Program-made: the position numbers and the translations under genes
The notes under the pieces: generated by a model
What the model was told of the DNA's origin: nothing
The model's database searches: none
The model's input: only the letters and a program-made list of their open reading frames with translations
Assembly (NCBI GenBank): GCA_016708465.1
Contig: JADJFT010000009.1
Span: 62,001-126,000, forward strand
DNA length: 64,000 bases
DNA from: Rhodanobacteraceae bacterium
GTDB lineage: Bacteria > Pseudomonadota > Gammaproteobacteria > Xanthomonadales > Ahniellaceae
Direction of reading: 5' to 3'
Part shown: piece after piece, positions 47,609 through 57,180 of the stretch
Layout of the letters: each line of letters starts with the position of its first letter
Position numbering within the stretch: position 1 is the first letter of the stretch

Positions 47609-48418
47609 CTACCGCGTCGGCTCGGCGTTGTCCGCCGGACCGCTATTTGGGGTCGCGTATCCATCAAAAGTGGCCGTCCTCAGTGGAATTGCGGTGTTGC
47701 GGTCGATCAGAACAGCGCCGACGCCGAGTCGGGCCTTGAGTGGCAGCACGGCAACGCTTGACTCGTCGATGCCATTTGCCTTGAGCCACCGCCGCAATTC
47801 AGTGATGTGTTCGCGTGCAATGGTTTCGTAATCGGCCAAAGGCCTTGATTTCTCTACCAATTTGTCCGCAATGGCAGATAGCGGAACAAAATACCTTGGC
47901 AACTGTGCAAGGTCGGGACCTCCGTTCAAGGCGGCGAGTGCTTGGTCAATCCGTTCGGTGGGGTTGTCGGGTGCCTTGGTGCCAACCACCACCGGCCCGA
48001 ACCACGACAACGACTTCCATTCTGGCTGTGCAGCAGCGGCCAGTTCATCCGGATGAATGTTGTTGGCGGTGACGAGTTCGTATCGATCGATTGCGCCCAC
48101 GAGATAAACCGGCCTGGACTGTGCCATCACCCAGACGCCGTAGCCGAGTGCTCCCAACTGAACCGCCACAATGACGGCAAGGTCCCAGATCAGCGACTTC
48201 TTCTTTGGATGGAAGACGATCAGCGTCAACAATGGCCCTAGAACGACATCTATTCCTACGACCAGGAAAAGCAACTTGCCGGCGCCGCCCAAGGGAAACA
48301 GGGCGCCGGGGTACCAAATGAAGCGGAACAGCGTGAATATCGCCAGCCCCAGCGCCAGGCTGAAACTGAAGTGGCCAGCGGACGCTTGCCAACGATTCAA
48401 GCTGCGAATAGTCATCAT
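47609..48418 (-). CDS. TfpZ/TfpX-family type IV pilin accessory protein
   Basis: A 269-residue membrane protein with three to four hydrophobic helices in the first 110 residues. The FIWYPGALFPLGGAGKLLFLVVGIDVVLGPLLTLIVF block and FHPKKKSLIWDLAVIVAVQLGALGYGVWVM identify the TfpX/TfpZ family, known in Pseudomonas as pilin-specific accessory proteins needed for assembly of their cognate pilin. It starts in overlap with the pilR stop (ATGA), so it is translated with the regulator. An inverted repeat CTGGCCC / GGGCCAG (47506-47521) after the stop may end this transcript. Confidence 0.85.
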   Translation of the reverse strand: MMTIRSLNRWQASAGHFSFSLALGLAIFTLFRFIWYPGALFPLGGAGKLLFLVVGIDVVLGPLLTLIVFHPKKKSLIWDLAVIVAVQLGALGYGVWVMAQSRPVYLVGAIDRYELVTANNIHPDELAAAAQPEWKSLSWFGPVVVGTKAPDNPTERIDQALAALNGGPDLAQLPRYFVPLSAIADKLVEKSRPLADYETIAREHITELRRWLKANGIDESSVAVLPLKARLGVGAVLIDRNTAIPLRTATFDGYATPNSGPADNAEPTR

Positions 48419-49797
48419 TCAATCTCCAGCTTTTTCAACTTGTAACGCAATGCCCGGAAGGTGATGCCGAGCTTCGTGGCGGCCTTGGTCTTGTTGGACC
48501 GGCATTCTTCGAGCGCCTTGACGATGGCATCGCGTTCGAGACTGTCAATGTAGTCCACGAGATTGGCCGTGCCACTGGCGTCCGTCGCCGACGCACCACC
48601 CCTTGAGGTGGCCTTGAGGGCATCCAAGGCCGATGCGGTATCCGCGCAACTCGGTTCCGGCAGGCGCAGGTCATCGACTTCAATGCGGTTGTCTTCGCAC
48701 ATTGCGACGGCGCGTTCGAGGATGTTCTCCAGTTCGCGAACATTGCCCGGGAAACCGTAAAGCATCAATGCCTTGAGCGCCGTTTCACACACTTGTGGGC
48801 GCTCGATGCCCCATTCCGGGGCAATGCGGTCAAGATAATGCTCGGCCAGCATCGGGATGTCCTCGGCGCGCTCGCGCAGCGGCGGCACTTTTACCTCGAT
48901 GACATTGATGCGGTAAAACAGGTCTTGCCGAAACTGCCCCTGGTCGACCAATTTGGACAAATCGCGGTGAGTGGCACTGAGTACGCGCACGTCGATCGGC
49001 ACTTCGGTGGTCGAGCCAACCGCGCGCAGCGCCTTTTCCTGGATGACGCGCAGTAGCTTCACTTGCATGTGTATCGGCAGGTCGGCGACTTCATCGAGGA
49101 ACAGGGTGCCACCGGCAGCGGCCTGGAACAGGCCTTCCTTGTCGGTGGCAGCGCCGGTGAAGCTGCCTTTCTTGTGGCCGAAGAATTCGGATTCCATCAA
49201 TTCGGATGGAATCGCGCCGCAGTTCACTGGCACGAACGGGCCGGCTGCGCGTGGGCCGAGTTCGTGGATCATGCGCGCGACCAGCTCTTTACCGGTGCCC
49301 GATTCACCACGGATGTAGACCGGCGCTTGGCTGCGCGCGACTTTCGCGATCGTGGCGCGCACCGATTGCATCGCGGCCGATTGGCCGATCAACTTGTCGT
49401 TCGAGCCTTGGGTTTCGGCCTTGCGTTCCTCGCCGAGCTTAAGCGCGGTCTGGACCAGGCGGCGCAACACCGCGAGCTCGACGGGTTTGGAGACGAAGTC
49501 GAAGGCGCCGGCCTTGAGTGCGTTAACGGCCGCGTCGACATTGCCGAATGCGGTGATCATCGCGATCGGCGTCTGCGGGTGGTGTTTGGCGACGTGCGCG
49601 ACGATGTCCTGACCATTGCCGTCGGGCAGACGCATATCGGTAAAGCAGAGGTCGTACGCATGTTCAGCAAGCCGCGCCATCGCCTCGGCTTGGGTCGCGG
49701 CGGTATCGACCGCAAGACCCATGCGCGTCAGCGTCATCACCAGCAGTTCGCGGATATCGGGTTCGTCGTCGATGACAAGAGCAGTCTGGCGACTCAT
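48415..49797 (-). CDS. pilR: Sigma-54-dependent response regulator PilR
   Basis: A 460-residue NtrC-type activator. The receiver domain (ALVIDDEPDIRELLV, phospho-acceptor Asp in CFTDMRLPDGNG, SKP motif) is followed by the AAA+ domain (Walker A GESGTGKELVAR, GSFTGA sigma-54 loop, LFLDEVADLP Walker B) and a Fis-type DNA-binding helix pair (VKALEECRSNKTKAATKLGITFRALRYKLKKL). It would activate the pilA sigma-54 promoter at 46786-46801. PilS is the partner kinase directly upstream. Confidence 0.95.
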   Translation of the reverse strand: MSRQTALVIDDEPDIRELLVMTLTRMGLAVDTAATQAEAMARLAEHAYDLCFTDMRLPDGNGQDIVAHVAKHHPQTPIAMITAFGNVDAAVNALKAGAFDFVSKPVELAVLRRLVQTALKLGEERKAETQGSNDKLIGQSAAMQSVRATIAKVARSQAPVYIRGESGTGKELVARMIHELGPRAAGPFVPVNCGAIPSELMESEFFGHKKGSFTGAATDKEGLFQAAAGGTLFLDEVADLPIHMQVKLLRVIQEKALRAVGSTTEVPIDVRVLSATHRDLSKLVDQGQFRQDLFYRINVIEVKVPPLRERAEDIPMLAEHYLDRIAPEWGIERPQVCETALKALMLYGFPGNVRELENILERAVAMCEDNRIEVDDLRLPEPSCADTASALDALKATSRGGASATDASGTANLVDYIDSLERDAIVKALEECRSNKTKAATKLGITFRALRYKLKKLEIE

Positions 49798-49818
49798 CGT
49801 GGCGTCATTCCATGTCGG

Positions 49819-51468
49819 TCAGGCGATGTCGGTGCCGGGTTGGCCGTGGAAGCTGATGCGGAAACAACTGCCGCCGCCGGCCAGTGAATGGTAATCGAGT
49901 GTGGCCTGATTGGTCTCGCACAACTGGCGAGCGATGTAGAGCCCAAGGCCGGTGCCCATTTCGCTGGTGGTAAAGAAGGGTTCAAAGATGTGTGCAGTCT
50001 GTTTGGCCGGAATGCCGGGGCCGCGATCGGTCACTTCGAGTACGGTCTGCTGGGTGTCGGGCAGCCGGCGGACGACCACGCTGACGCGCGCCGGTTCGTT
50101 CGGCATGCGTCCATAGCGCAGCGCGTTCTTGACGAGGTTCCATGCGACTTGCTGCAACTGGTCAGGGTCGAACATCGACGAGACGCCAGCGGCCTGCACA
50201 ACCAGCTTTAGTTCGTCTTGCCCAAGTGGCTGGACGGTGCGGAATTCCTCTACGAAGGCTTCCGCCCATCGCGGCAACAGCACCAGCTCCTGCTTCGAAT
50301 GCTGGCGCCGCGACAACTGCAGAATGTTCTCGACAATCGCGTTCATGCGCAGACATTGGCCGCGGATGATTTCGAGCAGGCGCCGGTCGGATGCCGGAAA
50401 CTCCTCGGACTCGGCCAGCAACTGCGACGCATGCGAGATCGCCGCCAGCGGGTTACGCACCTCATGCGCAATACTGGCGGAAAGCCGGCCCAGTGAGCTC
50501 AATGTCAGTTGCTCGGCCTGGCGCGTCATCAGCGAGGTGTCTTCAAGGAATGCAATGCACAGGTGCGCGTCCGATTGCGGCACTGCGACGAAGCGTGGAA
50601 TCACTTCTGGCTGACCCTCGGCCAGCGACAGCGGCCGCAAATTAGCGGCATGACCCGCGCGCCATTCATTCACGCGCATCGACAAAGCCGAGTTGATGCC
50701 ATTGAGATCCTTGCGCGTCGGTGACGTCTGTCCGAGCAGATGCCAGGCGGACTCGTTGATACGCTGGATTTGGTTGCGGTCGTCGACGACGATGACACCA
50801 GAGCGCATGCGTCGAATGATCAGTTCGTTCAACTGCGACAGGCTGGCAAGGTCTGATTCCTGTCGATCCATCAATATCTGACGCTGCGTCACCTCGGTGC
50901 GCAGCAATTGACTTAGACCGGCCGCAGCGACATAGGCGAGTGCGAACAGCAGCACCTCGCCGATACTGCGTTCGCTTTCGCCAATAAGGAAGGCGCTCAC
51001 CGAGCGCTCGATGAAGCCACCGCCGCCGGCGATCAACGCGAACGCGAAGGCCGAGCGATAAGGCAACAGCGTTGCTGCGCTGGCGATATTGATCAGAATC
51101 AGTGTCGCGATACCGGCGTCGAGATTCGACGTTGCGTACAGCGTGAGCAGGGTCGCGATGATATCGAAAGCGATACCGAGATAGACCGGCATGCGCCGGG
51201 TATGGTCACCGATGCTGCCCCAGTACAGGAGCACGATCGCGGCAATCAAATACACGATCGAAACGCCACGCGCGAACAGCGGTTCGTTGACCGTGACCAG
51301 TTGGGCCGAACGGCGTGAACAACAATCCGGCCAGCAGGCTCGCCTGCAGAATCCGATACAGCGAAAAAAAATAGGTCTCGCGTTGTACCAAACTGCGGTC
51401 GCTGTAACGGGAGCGGGTTCGATCGAACAATGCGGCTGGCTCAAGTTGGACTGGTGTTTTCTTATCAC
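49819..51468 (-). CDS. pilS: Sensor histidine kinase PilS (two indels near the N-terminus)
   Basis: An NtrB-like membrane kinase: about six transmembrane helices in the first 200 residues, a PAS-like domain (ELIIRRMRSGVIVVDDRNQI), the His box SASIAHEVRNPLAAISHASQLL and ATPase boxes NLVKNALRYG, DRGPGIP and GTGLGLYIARQL. PilS controls PilR by phosphorylation in response to membrane pilin. The first helix lies in a different frame: a missing A near 51455 and an extra C near 51305 explain the change from MIRK to TPVQLEPAALFDRTRS, which leads into FSLYRILQASLLAGLLF and then LVTVNEPLFARGVS. The start at GTG 51468 is therefore provisional. Confidence 0.92.
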   Translation of the reverse strand: MIRKHQSNLSQPHCSIEPAPVTATAVWYNARPIFFRCIGFCRRACWPDCCSRRSAQLVTVNEPLFARGVSIVYLIAAIVLLYWGSIGDHTRRMPVYLGIAFDIIATLLTLYATSNLDAGIATLILINIASAATLLPYRSAFAFALIAGGGGFIERSVSAFLIGESERSIGEVLLFALAYVAAAGLSQLLRTEVTQRQILMDRQESDLASLSQLNELIIRRMRSGVIVVDDRNQIQRINESAWHLLGQTSPTRKDLNGINSALSMRVNEWRAGHAANLRPLSLAEGQPEVIPRFVAVPQSDAHLCIAFLEDTSLMTRQAEQLTLSSLGRLSASIAHEVRNPLAAISHASQLLAESEEFPASDRRLLEIIRGQCLRMNAIVENILQLSRRQHSKQELVLLPRWAEAFVEEFRTVQPLGQDELKLVVQAAGVSSMFDPDQLQQVAWNLVKNALRYGRMPNEPARVSVVVRRLPDTQQTVLEVTDRGPGIPAKQTAHIFEPFFTTSEMGTGLGLYIARQLCETNQATLDYHSLAGGGSCFRISFHGQPGTDIA

Positions 51469-51520
51469 ATCTGTAGCGGCAATTCAGCGCGCGATAATCG
51501 CCTTGTATTCCGGCTAACCT

Positions 51521-52846
51521 ATGGCCTCGTTCAGTCCGAAGCGAATCATGCTGCCTGCACCTGACAAGACCATGGCACCCTCCGCCGACCGGGCGACCAA
51601 CGGTGCGGCGCCGATGTTTCCAGAGCCTCTGCATGTTGGGCGCCCCAACATCGGCGACCGTGAGCAATTTTTGCGTCTTGCCGGCGAGATGTTCGATCGG
51701 CGTTGGCTGAGCAACAATGGCCCGCTCGTTCAGGAATTCGAAAGACGCGTCTCGGACTATCTGGGCGTAAAGCACTGCGTTGCTATGTGCAATGGCACCA
51801 TCGCGTTGGAAATTGCGATTCGTGCGCTCGGAATGACAGGCGAGGTGATCGTCCCCTCGTATACGTTCATCGCCACGGCACACGCCCTTCATTGGCAAGG
51901 CATCACGCCGGTCTTCGCTGATATCGACCCGTCTACCCACAATCTGGATCCCCATGCGGTGCGACAGATGATCACCTCGCGCACCACGGGGATTATCGGC
52001 GTTCATCTCTGGGGGCGGCCTGCGCCAGTTGAGGCATTGCAGGAGATTGCGGATGAGCATGGGTTGACGTTGCTGTTCGATGCGGCGCATGCATTCTGTT
52101 GTTCGCACGGCCGACGCATGATCGGCAATTTTGGGCGTGCGGAAGTGCTCAGTTTTCATGCCACCAAGTTCTTCAATTCGCTGGAGGGCGGCGCTGTCGT
52201 CACCAATGAGGATGAACTGGCCGAAACGCTGCGCCTGATGCGAAATTTCGGGTTCGCGGGACTCGACAACGTCATCCACCCGGGCACCAATGGGAAGATG
52301 GTTGAAGTTTGTGCGGCAATGGGGCTCACCAATTTCGACTTCATCGACACCGTGGTCGAGGCCAATCGGCGAAATCATGAAGCGTATCGGCTCGCGCTGA
52401 ACGGGATCGCTGACGTGCGATTGCTTCAGTATGAGCCGAGCGGACGGAACAATTTTCAGTACGTCGTGCTGGAAGTGACGGAAGGCGGTGTGCAGCGGCG
52501 CGACGCCATTTTGGCCGCGCTGCACACTGAAAATGTATTGGCCCGAAAATATTTCTGGCCAGGATGCCACCGAATGAAACCCTACCGAGAGCTGTTCCCG
52601 AACGCGGGTGTCTTGCTCCCTCAGACTCAGTTCGTCGCGGATCGAGTGATCGTGTTGCCGACAGGAACGACGCTGCCCGCACACGCGGCCGAGAAAATTG
52701 CGCAAGTAGTGCGCGGGGGTGCGGAGGCAGCGATTGAGCTCCCATCCATTTCTGCACGAGCATCCGCCGTTTCAGCGTCTGTATGTATTCGGAGCTGGTG
52801 GGCACGGCCGCGAGATCGCGCATCTCGCTCGGCAAGCTTGGGGTAG
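51521..52846 (+). CDS. DegT/DnrJ/EryC1/StrS-family sugar aminotransferase
   Basis: A PLP-dependent enzyme that usually aminates a nucleotide-linked keto sugar. Conserved blocks: MCNGTIALEIAIRALG, VIVPSYTFIATAHALHWQGITPVFADID, IGVHLWGRPAPVEAL, LLFDAAHAFC and SFHATKFFNSLEGGAVVTN with the PLP lysine. The last 40 residues (ARASAVSASVCIRSWW) overlap the next gene by more than 100 nt and look non-native. A missing G in the run near 52715 would instead give a stop at 52735-52737, overlapping a TTG start of the next gene. It is divergent from pilS, 52 bases away. The product sugar is unknown; a glycan on the pilus or cell surface fits the context. Confidence 0.86.
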   Translation: MASFSPKRIMLPAPDKTMAPSADRATNGAAPMFPEPLHVGRPNIGDREQFLRLAGEMFDRRWLSNNGPLVQEFERRVSDYLGVKHCVAMCNGTIALEIAIRALGMTGEVIVPSYTFIATAHALHWQGITPVFADIDPSTHNLDPHAVRQMITSRTTGIIGVHLWGRPAPVEALQEIADEHGLTLLFDAAHAFCCSHGRRMIGNFGRAEVLSFHATKFFNSLEGGAVVTNEDELAETLRLMRNFGFAGLDNVIHPGTNGKMVEVCAAMGLTNFDFIDTVVEANRRNHEAYRLALNGIADVRLLQYEPSGRNNFQYVVLEVTEGGVQRRDAILAALHTENVLARKYFWPGCHRMKPYRELFPNAGVLLPQTQFVADRVIVLPTGTTLPAHAAEKIAQVVRGGAEAAIELPSISARASAVSASVCIRSWWARPRDRASRSASLG

Positions 52847-53405
52847 CTTGGTTGAGGTGGTGTTTCTGGTCGACGACAGCGCCTATGCCAACGGTCCGGT
52901 CAACGGCATTCAAGTGCGTCTGTTGAATGAGATTGTTGTCGTGGATGGTGATCGTTTCGTGGCTGCGGTTGGCGATTCAACCCTGCGTCGTAAAGCGGCC
53001 AGGGCATGCACGAGCATCAACTTGCAGCCGACCGTTTTGGTGCATCCGCGCGTCGAAGCATCCAGTTCCGTGCTGTTCGGTCCGGGCTGCGTGGTGTGTG
53101 CAGGCGCTGTGCTGACCGTGGATATCGCCCTCGGCGAGCATGTGCATGTCAACATTGGCTGCAGCGTCAGTCATGACGTGCGCATCGATGACTTTTCCAC
53201 GTTGTCTCCTGGCGTGCACGTATCGGGACACGTGAAAATCGGTCGCGATGTTTTCATCGGCACCGGCGCCAATATCATCAACGGCAGTGCCGCATCACCC
53301 CTCGTGATTGGCGATGGCGCCCTGATCGCCGCAGGCGCCTGCGTGACCAAGTCCGTCGAAGCGGGCGCGCTGGTGGCGGGGGTTCCGGCGGTGCGCAAGA
53401 AGTGA
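52719..53405 (+). CDS. NeuD/PglD-like sugar O- or N-acyltransferase
   Basis: A protein of about 228 residues with an N-terminal Rossmann-type domain (LYVFGAGGHGREIAHLAR, VVFLVDDS) and a C-terminal left-handed beta helix of hexapeptide repeats (SVLFGPGCVVCAGAVLTVDIALGEHVHVN, GHVKIGRDVFIGTGANIING, ending GVPAVRKK). Such enzymes acetylate amino sugars made by a preceding aminotransferase, as in bacillosamine or sialic acid pathways. The start is uncertain: GTG 52719 or TTG 52734, both within the end of the aminotransferase frame. Together with that gene it forms a two-step amino-sugar module. Confidence 0.85.
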   Translation: MRRQRLSSHPFLHEHPPFQRLYVFGAGGHGREIAHLARQAWGSLVEVVFLVDDSAYANGPVNGIQVRLLNEIVVVDGDRFVAAVGDSTLRRKAARACTSINLQPTVLVHPRVEASSSVLFGPGCVVCAGAVLTVDIALGEHVHVNIGCSVSHDVRIDDFSTLSPGVHVSGHVKIGRDVFIGTGANIINGSAASPLVIGDGALIAAGACVTKSVEAGALVAGVPAVRKK

Positions 53406-53455
53406 AGCATTATTCATGACGTTCATGTCAGACGCCCAAGGAGCAATGTCACCGC

Positions 53456-55423
53456 TCATGGTGCGATCGCACTGACATCGATCATCTGCGGCGGCTCGTT
53501 GGCGCACCAGTGTTGCCACATTATTCTTGTCGCTTGCGCGAAAGCAGAAGTGATCAGTTCCGGTTTGCCGAGTGGCGACGATTGGTAGCGATCGCGCATG
53601 GTCGCCCGAATTTGCGCAAGGTCGTTCAAACGTTGACTCCACTCGACGGCGAGCTTCACAAAATTGTCTTCCGAGTGCGCCACGAACTCTTGCAACTGCA
53701 TAAGCTCCATAATGGACGAGGCTTGTCTGCTGGCGGGCGTTGTGCCAGCAATCGTCAAAGTCGGAACGCCCATCCAAAATGCATGGCGCGTCGTGGTGCC
53801 GCCAGTATACGGAAAGGTATCCAGGCAAAGATCAACTTCATGGTGCAAGCGCAGGTATGGCTCGACAATGCTGCGGAGATGAAAGCGAATTCTGTCGTCT
53901 GCAATTTCTTCTTCAGCAAACCAGCGTGTCAACAAATCAATTTGGTATTGATCGGATATTCCTGCCAGCAATAGGTGTGATTCCGGTGCGCCGCGAAGCA
54001 CGCGTGCCCACAGCGATATCACATTCCTATGAATTTTGTTGGGACGATTAAAACTTCCAAACGTGAAATGTCTTTGAGTCAAGGCTGGAAGTGCTTCTAT
54101 CGGCGGCGCAATTGAAAATGGCACATACGGTGCTGTTGAGGGAAGGTATACTAGTTTTTCAACAAACTGACGAGCAAAGACATCCGGAGGCAAGAATTTT
54201 GGATCGGCGATGTAATAGTCCATCGTTTGCATTCCAGTCGTCCCGGGGTACCCAATCCAGCTTGCTTGAATCGGCGCTGGCTTGCGCGCAAACACGGATA
54301 GTCTGTTCCCAAATGTATGGCCGGATAGATCGATCAATATGTCAATGCTGTCGGCTCGGATTTGTGCTTCCAACGCATCGTCATGCAGATCGACAACCAT
54401 TAGCCATTTTTTGAAATACTGGCGAAGCGTGTTGCTCCCTTCGTCTTCGGCTTTATAGTTATGATAGGCAAGAATTTCAATCTCTTTATAAATACCAATA
54501 TGTCTAACAATAGGCTCGATAAAATGTGCGACTGCATGATTTCGCAAGTCGGCAGAAACAATTCCTATGCGAATGATGCGATCAGGGTCGCGCGTGTTCG
54601 TGTGAGCCTGTCTGTGGGCCGGTCCTTGACGATCAAATTTTTGGCCAACTGCGAGATGCTCGCGAAATAGCGTCTCAGAGTCGATGGCACCATCCTGACT
54701 GAGGAGGTACAGAAATGCGGTATCTAAGTGCCCTGCGTCAGGAGAAATTTCAACCGCACGCCGGTAACAAACTTGAGCTTCCTTAAACTGAAATGCACTT
54801 TCCAGATAGTTGGCTAAGTTCGTCAATGCGATTGGGTGGTCTGGGCGAATTGCAACGGCTGTACGCATTTCAGAAATGCAGTCGTCCACTCGCCCGGCGT
54901 TTTTTAGCGCCAAGCTCAGCGTGACATGCGCTTCGACGTTTCTTGGTTCGATCTTGAGTGCTTGGTTGCAAGCGTCGATTGCGTCATCGTGCCTATCGAG
55001 ACCGGACAACGTGTTGCCTATAGCAATCCAAGGCATCGCGAACTTCGGGTCGAGATCGGTAGCGGCAAGATAGGAGGCTAGCGCTGATTCGGCCTGATTC
55101 AGATGCCAGTACGCGTTGCCCAAGTTGTAATGGGCGGGGGCAGATTCGGGGTCTAGCTTAATGGCCGTCCTGTAGGCATCAAGCGCCTTGTCGACGGCTT
55201 GGGCCGCCAGGTGCGCATTGCCCAGATTCATGTGCGCTTTGGCGAGCTTGGGAGCAGTCGCGACCGCTTGCTCGTAATAACGACGGGCTTCATCGAGCTG
55301 CCCAGCTTTTTCGGCGGCCTGACCCAATTCGATCAACTTGAGTGCGGCGATCGACTGCGGATCATTCGGTAGCGCTGTCGATCGTGGACGAAAGATATCG
55401 ATGATCCGCTGAAATAGACTCAT
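53456..55423 (-). CDS. SPINDLY-type O-GlcNAc transferase with TPR domain (GT41)
   Basis: A protein of about 655 residues. Six to seven tetratricopeptide repeats occupy residues 20-250 (for example AKAHMNLGNAHLAAQAVDKA, APAHYNLGNAYWHLNQAESA). The GT41 catalytic region follows with IRIGIVSADLRNHAVAHFIEP, DSIDILIDLSGHTFGNRL, QASWIGYPGTTGMQTMDYYIAD, FGSFNRPNKIHRNVISLWARVL and DTFPYTGGTTTRHAFWMGVP. Bacterial members glycosylate proteins on Ser/Thr, for example flagellins and pilins. ATG 55423 begins MSLFQRIIDIF; a longer start at 55471 is possible. The central part (about 53900-54800) is visibly AT-richer than the neighbours, a sign of possible transfer. It converges with the acyltransferase. Confidence 0.88.
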   Translation of the reverse strand: MSLFQRIIDIFRPRSTALPNDPQSIAALKLIELGQAAEKAGQLDEARRYYEQAVATAPKLAKAHMNLGNAHLAAQAVDKALDAYRTAIKLDPESAPAHYNLGNAYWHLNQAESALASYLAATDLDPKFAMPWIAIGNTLSGLDRHDDAIDACNQALKIEPRNVEAHVTLSLALKNAGRVDDCISEMRTAVAIRPDHPIALTNLANYLESAFQFKEAQVCYRRAVEISPDAGHLDTAFLYLLSQDGAIDSETLFREHLAVGQKFDRQGPAHRQAHTNTRDPDRIIRIGIVSADLRNHAVAHFIEPIVRHIGIYKEIEILAYHNYKAEDEGSNTLRQYFKKWLMVVDLHDDALEAQIRADSIDILIDLSGHTFGNRLSVFARKPAPIQASWIGYPGTTGMQTMDYYIADPKFLPPDVFARQFVEKLVYLPSTAPYVPFSIAPPIEALPALTQRHFTFGSFNRPNKIHRNVISLWARVLRGAPESHLLLAGISDQYQIDLLTRWFAEEEIADDRIRFHLRSIVEPYLRLHHEVDLCLDTFPYTGGTTTRHAFWMGVPTLTIAGTTPASRQASSIMELMQLQEFVAHSEDNFVKLAVEWSQRLNDLAQIRATMRDRYQSSPLGKPELITSAFAQATRIMWQHWCANEPPQMIDVSAIAP

Positions 55424-55559
55424 GGTTTCGTGCTCGAACTGATGCGAGGAATCAAGGGAAGCGATGGACAATAGTGGTCTCGTCGCTACAATTCCACCAG
55501 CGCCACTCGGGCGTCGAAGCGATTCGCGACGGCGCGACCATGCAGGCGGGTGTCAGATC

Positions 55560-55871
55560 ATGTTTCGATGGTTCTCCTTTGCGTTTGTTGATCAATTCGC
55601 GTCCGACTTGCTGCGCGATGTGGGGCAATTGCCTGCATTGCACGACGGTGCGGGCGAAAAGCCGAAGAAGGCGACCAAGCAGAAGCAGAAGCGCGACATG
55701 GCGTTGACACTGTTGCACCGCCGAGCGGTCGACTTCGGGCGCGGCCAGAAGCTCAATTTTCTGCAGAAGGCGCGCTTGTCAAAGCAACTTCAGGACGGCT
55801 TGATTCGCGGTGGACAGCCGGCGGAATTCGCGAAGGATTTCGCGGTACGCGTCATCGCCGATCTGCGTTGA
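55560..55871 (+). CDS. Small basic protein of unknown function
   Basis: A 103-residue cytoplasmic protein: MFRWFSFAFVDQFASDLL, then a lysine-rich linker (KPKKATKQKQKRDM) and a helical C-terminus (LTLLHRRAVDFGRGQKLNFLQKARLSKQLQ ... EFAKDFAVRVIADLR). The frame is open to 55464 but the first part (PLGRRSDSRRRDHAGG) is low in conservation value, so the inner ATG is preferred. I recognise no domain. It is divergent from the O-GlcNAc transferase and precedes sucC by 133 nt. Confidence 0.6.
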   Translation: MFRWFSFAFVDQFASDLLRDVGQLPALHDGAGEKPKKATKQKQKRDMALTLLHRRAVDFGRGQKLNFLQKARLSKQLQDGLIRGGQPAEFAKDFAVRVIADLR

Positions 55872-56004
55872 ATCGGTCTCGGCTGACAGCGCCGCCATTT
55901 CTCCTTTCGCGTTTGCCGCCCGGCTTTGGCACAATACGCGTCCGCATTTTCCCGGTCCGTGCTCTGCGCCGGTCTGTGTCCCTTTCCCCTCCAGCAGGTG
56001 ACTC

Positions 56005-57168
56005 ATGAACTTCCACGAGTACCAAGCGAAAGCTTTGTTCGCCGATTACGCCATCCCGGTTCCGGCCGGCCGTATCGCCACGACGATTGAGCAGGCGGCC
56101 GAAGCGGCGCGCGCTATCGGTGGCGAACAATGGGTTGTGAAGGCCCAGATCCACGCTGGCGGTCGCGGCAAAGCCGGCGGCGTGAAGCTGGTGCGTGACA
56201 TCGATGGCGTCAAAGAAGCTGCCGGCAAGATGCTCGGCAGCAAGATGGTCACGTATCAATCGGCTGGGCGTGCGCTGCCGGTCGACACCGTGCTGATTTC
56301 GGAAGCCAATGACATCGACCAAGAGTTGTACCTGAGCTGCCTCGTCGACCGTGCGACAAAGGCGGTGTCGTTCATCGTGTCTGCCGCCGGCGGCGTCGAC
56401 ATCGAACAGGTCGCGAAGGACAACCCGGAAGCGATCCACACTGTCATCGTCGACTATGTGCAGGGTCTGCAGCCGTACCAATGCCGCAAGGTCGGCTTTG
56501 CGATGGGTCTGACGATGAAGCAAGTTGGCCAGCTCACCAAGATCATGTCCGGCGTGTACAAGCTGTTCATGGACAAAGACATGGCGCTGATCGAGTTGAA
56601 CCCGTTGGCGATCGTCGCGTCGGGTGACCTGATGGCGCTCGACGGCAAACTGAACTCGGATGACAACGCCGAATTCCGCCATCCGAAACTTGCGGCGATG
56701 CGCGACATCAACCAGGAGGATCCGGCCGAGGCCGAGGCCGTGAACCATCATCTGAACTACGTGCAGATGGACGGCAACATCGGCTGCATGGTCAATGGTG
56801 CCGGCTTGGCGATGGCGACGATGGACGTGATCAAGCTTGCGGGAGGCGAACCGGCGAACTTCCTCGACGTCGGCGGTGGCGCCACCAAGGAGCGCGTCGC
56901 CGAAGCGTTCAAGCTCATCCTGAGCTCGGACAAGGTCAAGGCGATCCTGGTGAACATCTTCGGTGGCATCGTCCGCTGCGACATGATTGCCGAAGGCATC
57001 ATCGCCGCGGTCAAGGACGTTGGCGTCACCATTCCGGTGGTCGTGCGCCTCGAAGGCACCAATGTCGAGAAGGGCCGCGAACTGCTGGCCGGCTCCGGCT
57101 TCAAGATCATTCCGGCGACGGATCTCAACGACGCGGCGCAGAAAGCGGTCGCGGCAGTTAACGGTTAA
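56005..57168 (+). CDS. sucC: Succinyl-CoA ligase, beta subunit
   Basis: A 387-residue ATP-grasp subunit of the TCA cycle enzyme that couples succinyl-CoA cleavage to nucleotide triphosphate formation. MNFHEYQAKALFADYAIPVP, WVVKAQIHAGGRGKAGGVKL, GAGLAMATMDVIKLAGGEPANFLDVGGGATKE and ILVNIFGGIVRCD are diagnostic. It is followed after 12 nt by sucD. The length is that of E. coli SucC. Confidence 0.97.
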   Translation: MNFHEYQAKALFADYAIPVPAGRIATTIEQAAEAARAIGGEQWVVKAQIHAGGRGKAGGVKLVRDIDGVKEAAGKMLGSKMVTYQSAGRALPVDTVLISEANDIDQELYLSCLVDRATKAVSFIVSAAGGVDIEQVAKDNPEAIHTVIVDYVQGLQPYQCRKVGFAMGLTMKQVGQLTKIMSGVYKLFMDKDMALIELNPLAIVASGDLMALDGKLNSDDNAEFRHPKLAAMRDINQEDPAEAEAVNHHLNYVQMDGNIGCMVNGAGLAMATMDVIKLAGGEPANFLDVGGGATKERVAEAFKLILSSDKVKAILVNIFGGIVRCDMIAEGIIAAVKDVGVTIPVVVRLEGTNVEKGRELLAGSGFKIIPATDLNDAAQKAVAAVNG

Positions 57169-57180
57169 GGAGCAGCGACC

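Noticed and set aside
51206..52705. A 499-residue open frame on the minus strand opposite the DegT aminotransferase
   Set aside because: Most of it is an antisense shadow. Only its last part is real, as the frame-shifted first membrane helix of PilS.
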